From Panonychus citri (Eukaryota; Arthropoda; Arachnida; Trombidiformes; Tetranychidae): 64,000 nt of DNA. The notes beneath the pieces were generated by a model that had not been told where the DNA came from, ran no database searches, and was given only the letters and a program-made list of their open reading frames with translations. The stretch covers positions 340,915-404,914 of the forward strand of contig NW_026515525.1 in NCBI RefSeq assembly GCF_014898815.1. Direction: 5' to 3'. A program made the translations under genes and the position numbers. Below are positions 1 to 14,405 of this stretch, piece by piece (positions within the stretch are counted from its first letter, which is position 1; each line of letters opens with the position of its first letter).

Positions 1-263
1 CAGGGAGACAGGGTCACTTTGACCTCCAGTGGTCTTAGAGTAAACATATAATTCATAATAACCCTGAGGCGATAAATCTTGAAGTAAAAACGTTGGACGA
101 TCTCTATTGGTAAGGCTTTTTATCTTCTCACGGGTTTTGGCTTTATAAACATCGATAATGTAAATGGGCGAAGGTCCAGTAAGTGGGGTAGTCGAACAAT
201 CAACTAATAATCCAGTTAACGATTGATTCTTCATGGTACAATTTTCCACCTTCACTGGAATAC
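1..263 (-). CDS. side: Sidestep-like exon: FN3 domain (cut by window edge)
   Basis: Reads from an acceptor (AAAG, junction at 264/263) as a frame open to base 1, with the family signature of this domain: VENCTMKNQSLTGLLVDC, then YIIDVYKA and LYVYSKTTGGQSDPVSL. The first codon is split: G from the Ig5 exon plus GT here gives Gly, as in the Ig5-FN3 linker of Sidestep proteins. Truncated by the window start. Confidence 0.8.
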
Positions 264-3200
264 CTTTGATCATGATCAAGACAAACGAAAAATAATTGTT
301 CAAATCAACGATAATTCAATTATCTTATGCTTGGTGTTTCAGTTCATGAACTTGATGGTTTGTTAGCAATTCATATTATCAACGTTGTTTAGATTCATCA
401 ACACTTGGAACACAATCTAATATTGATTAAGTTAATTCTTTGGAAGAAGTGAAAAAAATTGCTTAATGATATTGTATTTCTCTCTCTCTTCCAATCATGA
501 TAATATCTATCAGAATATTGGAATAATAATAATGTTAGAACTTTTTTTCTCACTCTTTATTTATCCATAACTTTCCCATGAAATTAGGAATCATTTTCTC
601 GTTCAATATAATGTTGTTCATTTTAGTAATTGTTACGATGTATGTGTGTTTATGTCAACGATTAACTATCAACAATCAGCAATTAACTGTTTACTATCAA
701 ATGGTTGACAGTTGGTTAAGTCAGTCAATGAGATATTAATGATTGTTTATTATCATCATCAACTTCAATGACTCCTGATAATGATACATGTTATCAGGTA
801 ATATGTGTATTAGTTATTATCTTTTCCCTTTTTCTCCCTTGATTAAGTTTTATTCACAATCAGAATATTAATCTCATGGAGAAATAATTATCATGGAATC
901 ATTTTCCTGATCAAAATGAGTATAATAAATTTCAACTTGATTAGGTTATTATTATTGCTCCAGGTTATCATTAAGTGAGCAAAGATTTAAGATACAAAGT
1001 AAATTATTGGAACCACTTTCAAGAGATAAATCAACTGATTTTGATTGGAACATGAAACTGTTTCCTTTTATATTTAACATGAATTAGATTGAAATGAGAG
1101 TAATAACAATCATCTTGATAACTCTAATTATCATCAAATTCTGATGAAAGTAGTTAGATAAAAATCTTATCATGTATACACAATTCAAGAGGGGAAAAAA
1201 AGTTTTCTCGAATTGATCCAATTCTCATTAGATTGAACTGAATATTTCGATCAACCAATCAACATTTACCTTGACTGGATTTACATTAGAAAAACTTATT
1301 TCCAAGAACTGTCATTTTCCATCATCATGATAGTAAATAACTTACATGATGATAAAAAATTCTTGTTATATTTCAGAGTTTCAAGAATAAATATCTCTCT
1401 CTCTCTCTCTCTCTAAAATGAAGATGAAATTTATGGTTTTATCATGGAAATAACTTATTGGTTGGATGTTTTGTTATCGACTCAGTTTTTCTTGATATAA
1501 AATAGTTCTCATTTAAGAATAATGGAAACTCTCAGTCCAATATATAGATTATCAATTCCTTGTCCATTTCATGTTAAAATTTTTTCCCATGTCCCAGAAT
1601 TTTCATCTCTTCTTGTCAACAATTTTTGAACAAAAAAAAAACGTTTCACTGGTTCATCGAAACACAAGAGGAAGATGAAAAAATCGTTGAAACTTTATGA
1701 ATATTATTCATTAATCATGGTTTTCATCACTATTTACTCTGAATTTTGTATGCAAATAAAAGTAACAATATCTTTCACCATCATGAAAAGTAACGAGTAA
1801 ACTATTAATAGGAAAAGTGTTCACTTCATGATACGAGTTTCACAAATTCATCATGTTTCCTCATTTCCATCCAGAGTCATTAATGTCTTGAAAATATTTC
1901 CCATTCTTACAATGTAAATTTATCAACCCCTGAAAATGTAACTACCATGATGGATTCATGTTGAAAGCTCATTCATCTTGAAATCTCATTCTAAGATTAT
2001 CTTATGCACTTGAAATGAATCCTAAATATATAATATACACATGAGAAGAAAATAAAATTTCATTCTTTCAAGACTTTTGTTTATAATCATTATTCATATT
2101 GACAATTAACTTTCAATAAAGATAATTACTGAATCGAGTAAATTACCATGCTAAAAATATTTGCAAATAAATTCCTATGGTGATGAACTTTCAACCTGAG
2201 TAAAAGATGAGCTGAAAGATAACACTGAATGAGAATGAAAATGAAAAAGTTCATTCCAAATTCAGTTTTATCTTCAAATATTACAACTCATCTAAATGAA
2301 TAAATATCAGTAAAAGTAAGCAGAAAATTTTACTCATCCTCATCTTCATCATCTCCCAATGTAACCAATGATTTTCTAGAAAATCATTCAATTGATTAAA
2401 ACGGTTCATCCAATTGTTGACCAATCACAAATAGAGAATCCAATAAGTTAACCATTTTGAAAATTAAATTAAACTTTAAAAAAAAAAGAGTTCAAACAAC
2501 GATAAAAATAAACAGGGAAAAAAAAGTAGAGAAAAAGATTCCTGAATAAAGATGTGATGAGAAAAAAAAAGTTCTGATACTTTCTGATAATCTAATGACA
2601 GAATAGATAACTGATAGTTTCCAAATGAAGATGAATTAACAGTTAGAAACATTTACTATCATTTGATAATGTACATTATCATCTAATGGTGTTTAAAGTG
2701 TAAACAATTTCGCAATTGATTATATTATCACCCAAATGTGATAATATTGAAAAGTTGAAATGATTCCCTGTCAATTGGTGTAACTTGTCATGATTACTGG
2801 TTCGTTGATACACTTTATTGATGTTTAGGAAGAGAAGGAAGAAAAAAAATCAAAGATGAAACAGAAAAAAACTGCTAATTCATAAGAATTGTTAATTCCT
2901 ATTGTCAGTTGATGATGAAGATGAAGATGAAGATGATGATGGAGAAAGAAAATAGATCACATGATTTCTTTGGAATACTAACATTCTTGATAACCAACGA
3001 AATGAAAACTCGATAGTAGAAGACGATAATCGATTTTACCGTTAATTCCAATTGAGTCGACAGAAAAAAAAATAACAACCTCTCCATTCATCCTTCCTGT
3101 TTGTTGCTGGTAGAGGTTCTTTAGGCCTTATGTATGTTTAATTCTCAATCAATCTTAATTAATTGTTACACTCTCACTGGTACATCACATGGTAATAATG

Positions 3201-4183
3201 ATAAATGATACAATCAATCAATCATTTTGTTCATTGATTACAAAACAAACACCAACACTAATATACGAAGCGAGTAAAAATAACAATGAAAATACATTGA
3301 GAATCCAAGAGTATCAAGTGAAATGTTTGCCATCAAATATTAATAACATGAGAGAAAATAGAGAATCTCAATTGATCAGGAATAAATTCATTATCAATAA
3401 CAATGTTTAACTTGAAACTGATTCATTGACCATCATCAATATTAATATCCAAATGGAAAAGTCTCTAAGTAATTAGATGTAATTAATGTTGATGTTTACA
3501 AGTATTAATATACTTTACCTGGAGGGATAATATTAAATGAGCAAGGATCCTTTTGATGGCCGATTGAATTTGAAGATGTACAATAGATTGAACCATAACC
3601 GTAACGATTTTTTGGTGAATAAAGTAAATAACTTGTAGTCTCATTAACGGTATAATTGTTTATCCCATAATTAGTTGATGAGCTATTTAAATACCATTTA
3701 AATGATATCTGATCTGGATCAGCATCAACAGAACAGCTGATTAAAGTTTCCTCACTTGCACCAATAGGATAAACTAATTGTTGATCTGGCTTACAAATTG
3801 GAGCGACTGTTAATGAGACAAGAAACATAATCAGCAAGAAAAAGTGAAAAGCCAAAAAAAAAAATGATAATATTTTCATTAGTTTGGGTGACATTGTCAT
3901 TAGTTGAACTCATTGGGATAAAATGATGATAATAATAATCATTATGATAATAGTTGTTAATAACGATGATGAGGATGAGGATGATAATAGTTATCATCTG
4001 TGATAAAACTATTTTCGTTGGTAGAGAAAATTTTTCCTCTCCTCTTCATTGTAACGATTGTAACTCATATATAAATACTATTTCGTTGATAATGATTCCC
4101 TATTACATGATAATGAGAATCTCTAGTTTTCTCCAGTTGAAACTTTACTTTTTTTCGCCTTCTATTATTCAGAGTTATCAGAA

Positions 4184-4214
<31 letters not shown>

Positions 4215-5390
4215 CAGTTGTTGTTTTTTCTTTCTATTTTCTTGGCAACTTTTAGATCACTTTCTTCCTTGGGATAATGTAAAGGAAGTATGAGATTAAA
4301 AGATGAAACATGATGATCATGAAGTTAATTTTTTCCTCCATCAAACTGAACAATCTCACTCACAGTTTTTGATAATGATGAGGTAACTTCACCTCAGTTA
4401 CAATATAATTATATGCTTGCGGCTATTTTATTATCTCTTTTTGCTCTGATCAAAATAGGAAAGTAAATATTATATCATTGATGAATTGGTCAATGAAATG
4501 GTTTCCAGGAATAAAGATAAAGGTAAAGTATTAGGATGAGAATGATGATGATGATGATGATGATGAAGCAGCTGAAAAAATATATACTAAAAATCAAGGA
4601 TAATCTAAGTAAAATGTTGTGTTCGATTGTTTAACTAACAACTTTGATTGATGATAAATGATCTTGTTGATGAACAAAAGTGAATATAGATTCTTATCTG
4701 AATATAAAGAATCATTGATGATAATAAAACATGATGATTATGTTAAGGAAGAGAGGATGAGGTAGAGTAAACCACACATATATACACATACAGGGAGAGA
4801 GATAGAGTAGATAACTGGGAGTGAGAGGAAATAGTAAAAGTTGATCCATTGAATTGGAGTTTCGAATAGAGAGAAAAGAATAATGAAAAAAAAAGTTCGT
4901 AATTTAGACTGAAAATCTCAGGGACTCTTAATGTTTGTTCATCATGAGTAAATTGACCAGCCCAACTGAATGATTCATTTGAATTTGGTTCTTTGTATTA
5001 TCTTTGATTTGAGCAACATTTTTCTTAGACTGACCATAAGAAATGATGGAACAATTTTCTCATGAAACAAAATAAAACTAAGGAGACTTGAAAAAAAAAC
5101 CCAAACAACAATTTACTGAATCTCTTGAATCAAATTATCTTTACGTGACTTTTAAGATTAAAGTTACTATCAAAAAAACTCATTCCACAAATCACATTGG
5201 AGACATAAAGTAATGAAGATAATACTTAGTACGTTGTTGATGATGATGATTAAGATGAGGATGATTATGATAATAGAGAGAAGGATATTTAAGCCTGATA
5301 ACGTTAAACCCAAAAGAAAGTCAATTAACTGATAGAAAATATTTGATATTGTTACCTTGTTCTCTTCCATCACCATCTCTCATCTTCCAA

Positions 5391-5421
<31 letters not shown>

Positions 5422-8400
5422 TCTTCCGTTCTCTTTGCCGGTAATACACTATTATCATCTCAAGAGAGAGAGAATTGAATCCCCATGAATATGTATCTAT
5501 CTTTTATCGTCCAGAACAGTTTTTATTTATACAGCTAAGTTAACATTCAGATGATAATCATCATCATCATCATCATTATTATCATCATCCAACTTGAGAA
5601 AGATAATCATTCCGTAGGCAATGTTGGTTTTTGTTGTCATTGGTTATTTGTTATTATTAAAACGATTGACTTTCCAATGATAATGTTAATAATAATAATA
5701 ATTTATTCATCAGCATCATTTCAAGTCCTTTGAGAATCAATTATTAATCTTAAATGTAATATTAACATGACATTTTCATCTAACTCAGATAGAGGTTCAA
5801 GATTAATTCTCAGTTTATCATGAAATATGAAGCAAAATGAACCTTCAAATTGAACTTGTAATTTCATTTAATAAACGATTGATTGATGATAAATTCACAA
5901 GGGAAATAGTAAAGTTATCATTTAACTTTATATATATATTCTGTAGCATTACTAATTACAGAACTTTTTTATCAATCAATTATAATTCAATCTAATCAGT
6001 TGCTTTTTGTATTCTTAAATATTTACTCTGTCTCATTTATGTTATTAGATGAAAATAATTTCATAGCATTCTAATATTGATACCATGGAGATTTTATATT
6101 AATGAACCAGAATCGAGTTGTTTGAAATTTTATTCCAATTCAATTCTGAGTTGAAAAATTCTTGACTCACTTTGAATTTCATGTTGAAAATTTTGATAAA
6201 ATCCAAGTCAATTTTCCTGAAAAGCTAATTGAAAACCATCAACAAATTATCATAAACTTTCAATGATAAAAGACTCAGAATCGATAAGTTTATTTTCTAT
6301 CAATTGATTAATCTGATTAAATCACTTTGATTCTTAATTGGTGTTAAATGATGTTAACATTTGCTAAGATAAGTTGATGAATGAGATGATACGATGATTG
6401 TCCAATAATCAATTCCAAAGATAACGGTAAATCAAATAACTAATTTCTCATTATGATCACGATAGATAATAAGATAATCTATCATTGATATCATCTATTA
6501 TAATTGATTTTCGTTACGTAACAAAAGGCCAGCTATCAATTTACAGGGAATTCAATGTTGCTGAACTAATTAAATTTTCGAGCACAAATTATCCATATTT
6601 AGGTTGATTCTTTTCACAAGTAACCAATTGGTTGAGTAAACTCAAAGTTTCGAGAAGAAAAAAAATCTAATTCATCAAATGAACGTTTTTTTATCTCAAT
6701 CATTATCATGGTAATTAACACGATTGAATGACTTGATTCTCATTCCTTTTCAGCTTAACATGAAAAATTAATAAGATTGAAAAAGGATTAACAATGAATA
6801 AGATGATGAAAAATCAACACACTCAGTTGATTTTGATGTGATCAGAATGTTGAATATGATAAAATAATAATAACAGTAATGATAAGTACCAAGAATGAGA
6901 ATAAAAAATCAAAGATATAAACAGGATACATTGAAAGTGGATAGAAATGAGGATAACAGGGAGTTGGAAATATAACAGAATTTAATTCTAAGTGAAATTG
7001 ATGTTACTATTGAATAACTGAATTTTATTTGCATGGAAATGATTTTTTCTCGCTCGATCCTCTTTCCTTTTGAAGGTTAACTTTCCAAATCTTACGTGAC
7101 CTTTGCCATCGAATGTTTAAAAAGATGATTACTTGTAATGCACAAGGATAATGGTTGGAACATTGAATCGAAATATAAGAAAATTATTACCCAAAGAATG
7201 TAAAAAGTTTAATGTAAGGTCACTATGGAATAGGTTCAATTTTCGATTCGAATCAAAGTTCGCACAAGCATGAAAGTTATTTTACTTTAATCATCCTTCA
7301 TCGGGTCATTCAAATTCATCAGGAACATGATTTCTCAGACCATAAATCTCCAGTTTATTTCTCTTTCTCTCTTTATTCCCATGAATGTGATTCTATCCAG
7401 TTCTCGATATATATATATACATGTATTATATATAAATAAGAAACTTCTCAAAAAAAGTTCACAACATTTTAAAATTTCCAAAAGTTTAAAATTTGTTGAG
7501 AATCAAATAAGTTCAAGTTTAGAAACTTTTCTCCTATTTATCTTTCACTATATTTTCACTATTTCTTTTTCATAGTACAAAAAGGAAGACTTTGAAATGT
7601 GGTGAAGATAATGGAAGAGAGAAGAAGAGAAAGAAAGAAAATGAAAAAGTTCTAAAAAGTTCTAAAATGAAAGAGAAAATCTCGTTAACTGAATTTTTTT
7701 CCTCGACTATCGAGTTTGTAAAGTTGTCCAGAAATTGAGGTCCAACCATAGCTAATTTTAGTTCTAAATTGAGAAGGTAAAAGAAAAACAATCTAATGTT
7801 ATGTAAAAAAAGAAAATAGAACCAAAAACAAGAGAAATTGCAACATTTTCCTCAGAATTGTAACTAAATAAGATTGGGAAATAATCTCGAATCCAAAATC
7901 ACCAAACAAATATGAGTAATCTTTCCGGAGAAATCATGACGATAATAAGAATTAGCAATGATTAATATTTCTCGATATTGTTTGTTTATCAATTCTCTCT
8001 ATTGATTTATCTCAAATTTCTTTCCTTCACTCAAAATGGAAAACATAATTTTCCTTATTCAATATCATCATGGTTATCGAAAGGATCATATGTTATCTCA
8101 TGATTTTCTTATATTAGAAAGTAAAATGTTAAATTTTAATGAATAAAAAGTAAGATGATAAAATTCAATAGTAAACAGAACTAGAATTCTGGACTCTGGT
8201 AAAGTAAATGAGCTGTTCATGGAAAGTTCTTGGATTGTGAGTAAACATTTTTCTCTTCCCTTGGATTATCCTCATTAAAATATTAATATTTAAGTTTAAC
8301 CTTTGATGATAAGTTTTCCATCTTCCCCTGGGAATGTGAATGTATTTCAATACATAAAGAGGATAAAAGTATTTCTACCATGAGAACTCAGAATCTTCAT

Positions 8401-8671
8401 TAGAACCAATTTATTCTCAACAGATTCTTTCACCATCTTTATCTGGGAAATTTATATTGAGCTATCAATCTTCAGGGTTCTAATGAATCTTTGGATCAAA
8501 CGATATCGATTTGAGAAGACAAGAGATAAATATGAACATGGTGATAAGTGTGAGAAGATGAAGAAAAAGATTGCAGGATTAGATGAAGATGAGCCTCATG
8601 GAATTGACGGATAGAGTCAAGAGATTTTCATGGTCCATGAGGGTGAATTTTTCTCTCAGTAAAATGAAAGA

Positions 8672-8711
<40 letters not shown>

Positions 8712-11700
8712 AAGAGAATCTCGAAAGAAAAGAAATCACTCATAAGATGATAAAAGTTCTGACATTTGAAAAACGAATGAATGTAAATCTTTTCTTCATC
8801 ATCATCATCCCCATGTCATCTGAGAGCGATAATTATGAGAAGGGAAAATTCTTGTATCATGAAAGGTCATCACCGAGATAGTGAAAATAACTCAGCCAAA
8901 CTCTTCCTCGGCTCTAAGCCTTTCCTTTGTTTTTCAAATTATCTTTTTCCATGATAACATAGAAAGTGAAGGATTTTGAATAACCTTGATAACTCTGAAT
9001 TGGAGCTGAACTTTTCGTTCCCTTTCTTCATCACTTGACAGTAAAAAAACCATCTCCTTTTCATTTTGTTTAGTTATCATTATTGAGCTCATAGTCTCTA
9101 CTTTTTTTTTACTTCTCAATTCCATTAACATATAAACATGGAACTCTAGTCTCATGATCATGGAGATTGAATCAAAATTTTGGAATGAGGAAACTTGAAG
9201 AAGGAAAGAAAAAGTAATATCTTCATATCGAGATAACAGTTTCATTCTTTCTCAATGAAGAAGTAAAATTTTCTTCTATTATTATTGCTTATTATTATTC
9301 ATTTGATTCTAGAAAAGTTTCATGAGGAAAAAAAAGAGAGTAACTTGTCTGATTGTATTCGAAATGAATTGGAATTGAAAAATTCAGTTGTATTCATATA
9401 CAATTCAATTTCTTAAGTTATATTAGACAAATTGAATTCGTAAACTTGATTGAAAGGAAAGAGAAATTTAAACTTGACTTCGTTTCACTAAACTCGAAAC
9501 CAAGTTCGAAGTCCAAAATAATCATGATTCCAATGTCCAATGACGATAATTGACTTTACTATTTCTTTTTCAATCAAATGAAATATCCAATCAGATGAAT
9601 ATCAATTATGAATTATCATCAGTCTAATCTAATCTAATCTTCTCAAAGAGAAAAAAGTTAATTTTAATTCTTACGAGAAAACTAATTGTACTAATTATTA
9701 ATAGTTGATACTCTCTATTGACACTTTTACTCAATTTCTTATCTGAGACAAATTCATTATCAAATTGATTCTCAAATGATTATATCTATTGTCATGGTCA
9801 GATAATCTTATCGAGTTATAATAATAGTTGTAAAATTTTATCAGATTAGTTGACCTAAAATCAGTTGATGATTAGATCTAAAGAAATTGTCTATTGAACA
9901 TAATGATCCAAGTCCATGTAAGTTAATTAGTCTCATTATCAAGAAGATAAGGTTCATCAATTGAATTGAGATGATCCAATCTCCCTGGAAAATTGACTAT
10001 TAATCTGATTTTAGAAAATTCTGATGAATGGACACAATGCATGAAATGAGCAGAAATTATCTCGAAACAACCAGTCAGAATTATGTTATCGATAAAAAAA
10101 AGTGAAGATTATTTTCTGACAACATGTAACAATAATGATGATAATAAATACGATACTGTCCACAATTCAGTTGACCAGTAAACTATAGGTAGTGACCATT
10201 TATCGTAATCACATTTCATTATTATCATTTCTTATCCACTTACAGAATTCACAATTATCATCACTTCCTTCATTCACATACATCAAACTCAAAGTTCTAA
10301 TGACACAATTTTCTATCTTATTCATTTATCTCCATCTCTCTCTCTCTCTCTCTCCTAATCAACATCATAATTCTGATCATCATCATTCTCCTCTTACTCT
10401 TCCTTGACCATTTCCTGATCATTTTTCAGTTGTTGTATTGTAATGGTCATCGACATTAATGACCATAACCAGTGATACTTTTCATTTGACAAAACTAATC
10501 ATTTCAAATTTCCGGATTCAATTTTTATTCATCAACATGATTGACCATCATCCAAATCATTATCATAACCATTGACCACAATCACAATCTTAATAATCAA
10601 ACAATTTTGTCTCATCATCATCTTGACCAAAAGATGATAAATAATAACCAAGTTAGAAGATGAGAGAATCAAGAAGAAGAAGAAGAAGAAGAAGAAACTT
10701 TGACAATAAAATTTGAAGAAAAATTTTCTCCCAATTGCTGAGTAAGACTCAGAATCTTTTTCAGGGTGAAAAGATAAATCTTTTCATTGAAACATAACAA
10801 TCACATTGGTAATAAATAGTTGATTATCCTCATTAATAACAGTTATTAACGATAATTAATAACGTTGTCTTTTTATATCTAAGTACAATAAATGGCTTCG
10901 GATTATCATACTAATCTTATTAAATAAGTTGCTCATTATTAATTGGATTGAAATTGAATCTATCATAAATTATACTTACATTGAACTCTCAGGAAAAAAT
11001 GATTACTACGACCCTCGCCAACCGAGTTAATTGCTATACACTGATAATTTCCCCGGTGGGATTTTTTCACTTTTTGTAGAACCAGAAAATTATTTGAAAC
11101 AATTAATCCATCCGATAGATTGGAAATTACCGGATTATCATTGAAAGTCCAACCGATTTCAAAAATATTTGGATTAGCGATTATGTTACATTCAAGGATC
11201 ACATCGATTCCCTCCTTGATATTGTTTGGATTTAAATTGGCACCAAGGTTAACGGTTACTTTAGGTTTATCTGTTTTAATAACAATTAGTAAAATCGATT
11301 AGAAAATTAATTGTTTCAAACACTTCAATCAATTTAATGATCGTCATCAATCAATATAAATAATACATATATATAAATTCATTAGACTAATTAAAATGTA
11401 ATTAAAACGGATCACAATTTAAGGGTAAAAATACAAATCATTTATCATTGATGATGATCATCATCAATAATTGTCTCATTAATTGTAATTTATTAACAAG
11501 TCTTGGGGTTTAAATGTCTTACCATTAACAATTTAATTGTTGTTACCCAAAAGTTGTTACAATTAATTAATGATAAATACTTTCCTGTGATAAATACTTA
11601 GGCTGTTAATCATGTTAATCTAATTTTATGCTTTTTCCCTATTGAGATAACGGTTTTTTTTTTGCTTATCCCATTTCAACAGCACATTGATTCAAATTAA

Positions 11701-13799
11701 GCTGTGATTAAATTATCCGATTAATTGAATTAAAGGTTTCAACTTAAAACATATTTAATAGCCAATATCAATAATGAATTAATCAATCAATCAACAGACA
11801 ATCATGATAATTAAAGGATCACTTTTGAAACTTGATAATCTCATTTTTCTCACCATGAAATCATATTGATTCAACTTGACTGAATTCAGGCAATATTATT
11901 AATAGTATTTGAATATTGTTTTTTTCCTCTTCTTCCTCTTGGTCTCATCATTTAGATGTTAATTATTTTTAGTTATACATCTTAGCTTAATTAATACTGT
12001 CAGGATCTGTTTCTTAATTGATTCTTGATATTTAATCATCACAGTTACCAAAGGGATTGGTGATGTTCCTTGGGAAGGGAAGATAACTCATTTACATCAT
12101 GTTCTGAGGTTAAACTGGTGAAAGTTGTGAAAGGTTAACAACTATATATAAAAATAATTCGAGCTCATTAATAAGTTATAAGTTCATTCTGGCTTTTTCT
12201 GTTGTTGTTTATTGTTTCAGGTTCCATGATGGTGTATAAAAAAATATAATAATAATAATATTCTCATCTCAAATTGGTTAAGCCTCTTTTGTTCATGCCT
12301 TTAATCATCAAGAAAATTCATGCAGAGAGTAATACCATCATGATAATAGATTGATCAATTTCACCATAGTCTGAATAATAATATTTATTCATCATAATGA
12401 TGAGAGAAAGAGAGAGAGACCCATGAAAAAGATGAACATTTATCTTATATATTCAATTAAAATTAGGATTCTAGTTTAATCTCAACTTTTTGTTCTGTAT
12501 CTCTTTCGTCTGTGGATAATATCATATGATAAAATCAACACTGTCTAGATAATATTATCATATACTAGAGTCTAGTTTTTCATTCTCGTAATATTAATTG
12601 AACTCTAGAAACTTTCTCCATGAAGAAAATGATTCATTTACATGGTGAATGGATATAAAGAAGATTTATTCAGATTCTATTAGAACTTAGATTGTTAAAA
12701 ATGATAATAATCATTGAACATCATGAAAAAAATAAAGCAAGACAATTTTTTCACAGTTGAATGAGTCAAATTTGCTTTACTTGTTTCAAGATAATGATAG
12801 ACTTTCAGAATCATCTTTTTCCCTCATGATAACCATGATAACAATTTCATCATGTTGACGATAATGGTGATGGCTTTAAAGTGGCTATAAAAAGCACTTG
12901 AATGTCAATATCAAGATAATATATGAAAATATAAATTTCTTCATATTATATAATATATTGAACTTTTTTTTTCTTCTTTCTTCCGGTTCAATAGAAAGTT
13001 AAAAAGAAAAAATAAATTGTCTTTCTTTCTCCCATTTTTACCTTAAAACTTTATCCAATGAACTTTTCTGTTTATCTTTATAACATTTCCATTGTTTACA
13101 TATTATTATTTATTGTATATTCTTACAACTAACCATCATCATCATCCACAAATCCACCCTCAGCTGGGAGTCAGAAATTATATGTTATATATACACCATT
13201 TAGATATATCGATAATTTTATATCACTTTAAAATCAATATAAGGTCAATGATTGAACTCAATGGAAAACAGGAGAGTTGAAAATATCAACTGAGTAGGTG
13301 GAAAGGGTTATCATGAAAGTGAAACAAAGTTTTCACTTTTTGAACAAAATGTTATCATTAACTTTAGTTATTTTTTATATACCCTTTCATTGATTGAACG
13401 TGTTATTACAGTTGTAACTTTGTATATTACATAATATATATGCTGAAAGAAGGAAAAAACTATTATAATACTTACGAACAACTTTTAACGAAAATAATGA
13501 ATTCCTTGTTTTATCATCTCTGAAATCAACTCTACACCGATAATCACCTTCATCTTCAAGTTTAACTGATTTAATTACAAGCGATGGAGGTGAGGTTGTC
13601 TCATTGACGTACATACGATCATCGTTACCAAATCGTTTAGCTTGAGGGAAAGGCACTTCTCGAGCATCGAGACTGTAAAAAGGCACTTTGAGTCCATCTT
13701 TGTAAAATAACATTAAACTGACAGTATCATCACCCCAATCAGAGACGTTACATGAAAAGGCAACGATACCACCGAGGGTAGCAACATATTGAGATAAAG
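1..13799 (-). CDS. side: Sidestep-like Ig-superfamily cell-adhesion receptor, partial gene (four exons seen)
   Basis: Four minus-strand exons (13799-13476, 11270-10980, 3806-3519, 263-1) all join in phase 1 with GT-AG borders. In order they encode a V-set Ig domain, two C2-set Ig domains and the start of a fibronectin type III domain. Sequence and order match the Sidestep family (known layout: five Ig domains, FN3, transmembrane segment), neuronal surface receptors used in axon guidance and partner recognition through Beat proteins. The Ig exons match Ig1, Ig4 and Ig5; I find no exon for Ig2 or Ig3 in the 2.2-kb intron where they should lie. Signal-peptide exon and the transmembrane/cytoplasmic end are not seen; the latter lies beyond base 1. 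The family call is from remembered motifs, not a search. Confidence 0.8.
264..3518 (-). other. Intron between Ig5 and FN3 exons
   Basis: About 3.3 kb of AT-rich sequence with GTAAAG donor and AAAG acceptor on the minus strand. It holds a (CT)n tract at 1394-1414 and scattered GAT/GAA runs. Short open frames here are low-complexity and I see no domain in them. Confidence 0.6.
3519..3806 (-). CDS. side: Sidestep-like exon: Ig5 domain
   Basis: A 288-base exon between acceptor AACAG and donor CCAG/GTAAAG. It encodes APICKPDQQLVYPIGA, then SCSVDADPDQISFKWYLN, the F-strand pair YGSIYCTSSNSIG, and ends CSFNIIPPG. The Cys pair, the Asp-Pro-Asp before the core Trp, and the second Cys near the end are typical of the fifth Ig domain of Sidestep proteins. 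Three N-x-S/T sites are visible. It is phase 1 at both ends. An ATG-initiated frame extends upstream past the acceptor, but the upstream part is low-complexity intron. Confidence 0.85.
3807..10979 (-). other. Large intron between Ig4 and Ig5 exons
   Basis: About 7.2 kb, AT-rich, with no recognisable coding sequence on either strand. Contains (GAT)n near 4542-4566, (CT)n at 5391-5418, (AG)n at 8679-8707, a short CT run near 10338 and an (AAG)n run near 10674. Possible alternative exons cannot be excluded by eye. Confidence 0.55.
10980..11270 (-). CDS. side: Sidestep-like exon: Ig4 domain
   Basis: Bounded by AAACAG acceptor and CAAT/GTAAGTA donor. It encodes KPKVTVNLGANLNPNNIKEG, ILECNIIANPNIFEIGW, the strongly conserved GLIVSNNFLVLQKVKK, and GNYQCIAINSVGEGRSN. 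The I-SN-LVLQ-V block followed by G-Y-C-A-N-GE is the hallmark of the fourth Ig domain in this family. Phase 1 at both ends; splicing to the Ig5 exon makes a Phe codon across the junction. Confidence 0.85.
11271..13475 (-). other. Intron between Ig1 and Ig4 exons; no Ig2 or Ig3 exon seen
   Basis: Stop-rich AT sequence on the minus strand throughout. I looked for an Ig2/Ig3-like frame (paired Trp codons, Cys-x-Ala-x-Asn) and found none. A short GA run lies near 12410. Confidence 0.55.
13476..13799 (-). CDS. side: Sidestep-like exon: V-set Ig1 domain
   Basis: Bounded by TTTAG acceptor and GTTC/GTAAGTAT donor. It encodes GGIVAFSCNVSDW, LMLFYKDGLKVPFYSLDAR, SLVIKSVKLEDEGDYRCRVD and FRDDKTRNSLFSLKVV. 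The FYKDG...P-YS-D-R block and the D-G-Y-R-C-R-V-D-F-TRN ending identify the first, ligand-binding Ig domain of Sidestep proteins. Phase 1 at both ends, so it can join the Ig4 exon directly in frame. Confidence 0.85.
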
Positions 13800-14373
13800 C
13801 TAAAGAGGAAAAGAGAAGGAAAAAAAATATATTATCATGGAGATAGTAATCAATTGATTAGCAAATTAATCACAATCCGATGATCGCCTTCACACTATGC
13901 AAAAGCTAATTGAACACTAAGCTATTTACATGAACACATTGGTGTTGAAAATATGCAATATTTTGAGCTTAACTGAGCTTCTAATGTTAGTTTTTTTCTT
14001 TTGCCTTGTTTTTTTCATATCATATTATCATTTTGCTCATCATCTTTGAACTGAACCAGAACACATGCAATTGCTTATGTCATATATGAAAAACCACTTT
14101 GAGTAGATAGTTTTTTTCCCTCCTCTTTCACTGATGTTATACTCACCGTATATCATCATCACATGTATTTTTTTGCTCCTTGCACAATGTATTCACCAAC
14201 TATAAGGCTCAGACATTTCATAACAATTCAAAAGCTCAAGATAATAATGATGATGATGATAACAATAATGATAATATTGTGGGTATCTTGAGGATTGTGA
14301 TGTAGAAAAAAACTAACAAAAGATACTGTTCAAGTTATTTGATGATAGTAACAAAAAGTACATTGACTGAGTG

Positions 14374-14405
<32 letters not shown>

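Noticed and set aside
2905..9245. Several 60-100 codon open frames in the Sidestep introns
   Set aside because: Translations are Ile/Phe/Ser-rich products of AT-rich and microsatellite sequence with no domain, and they overlap on both strands.
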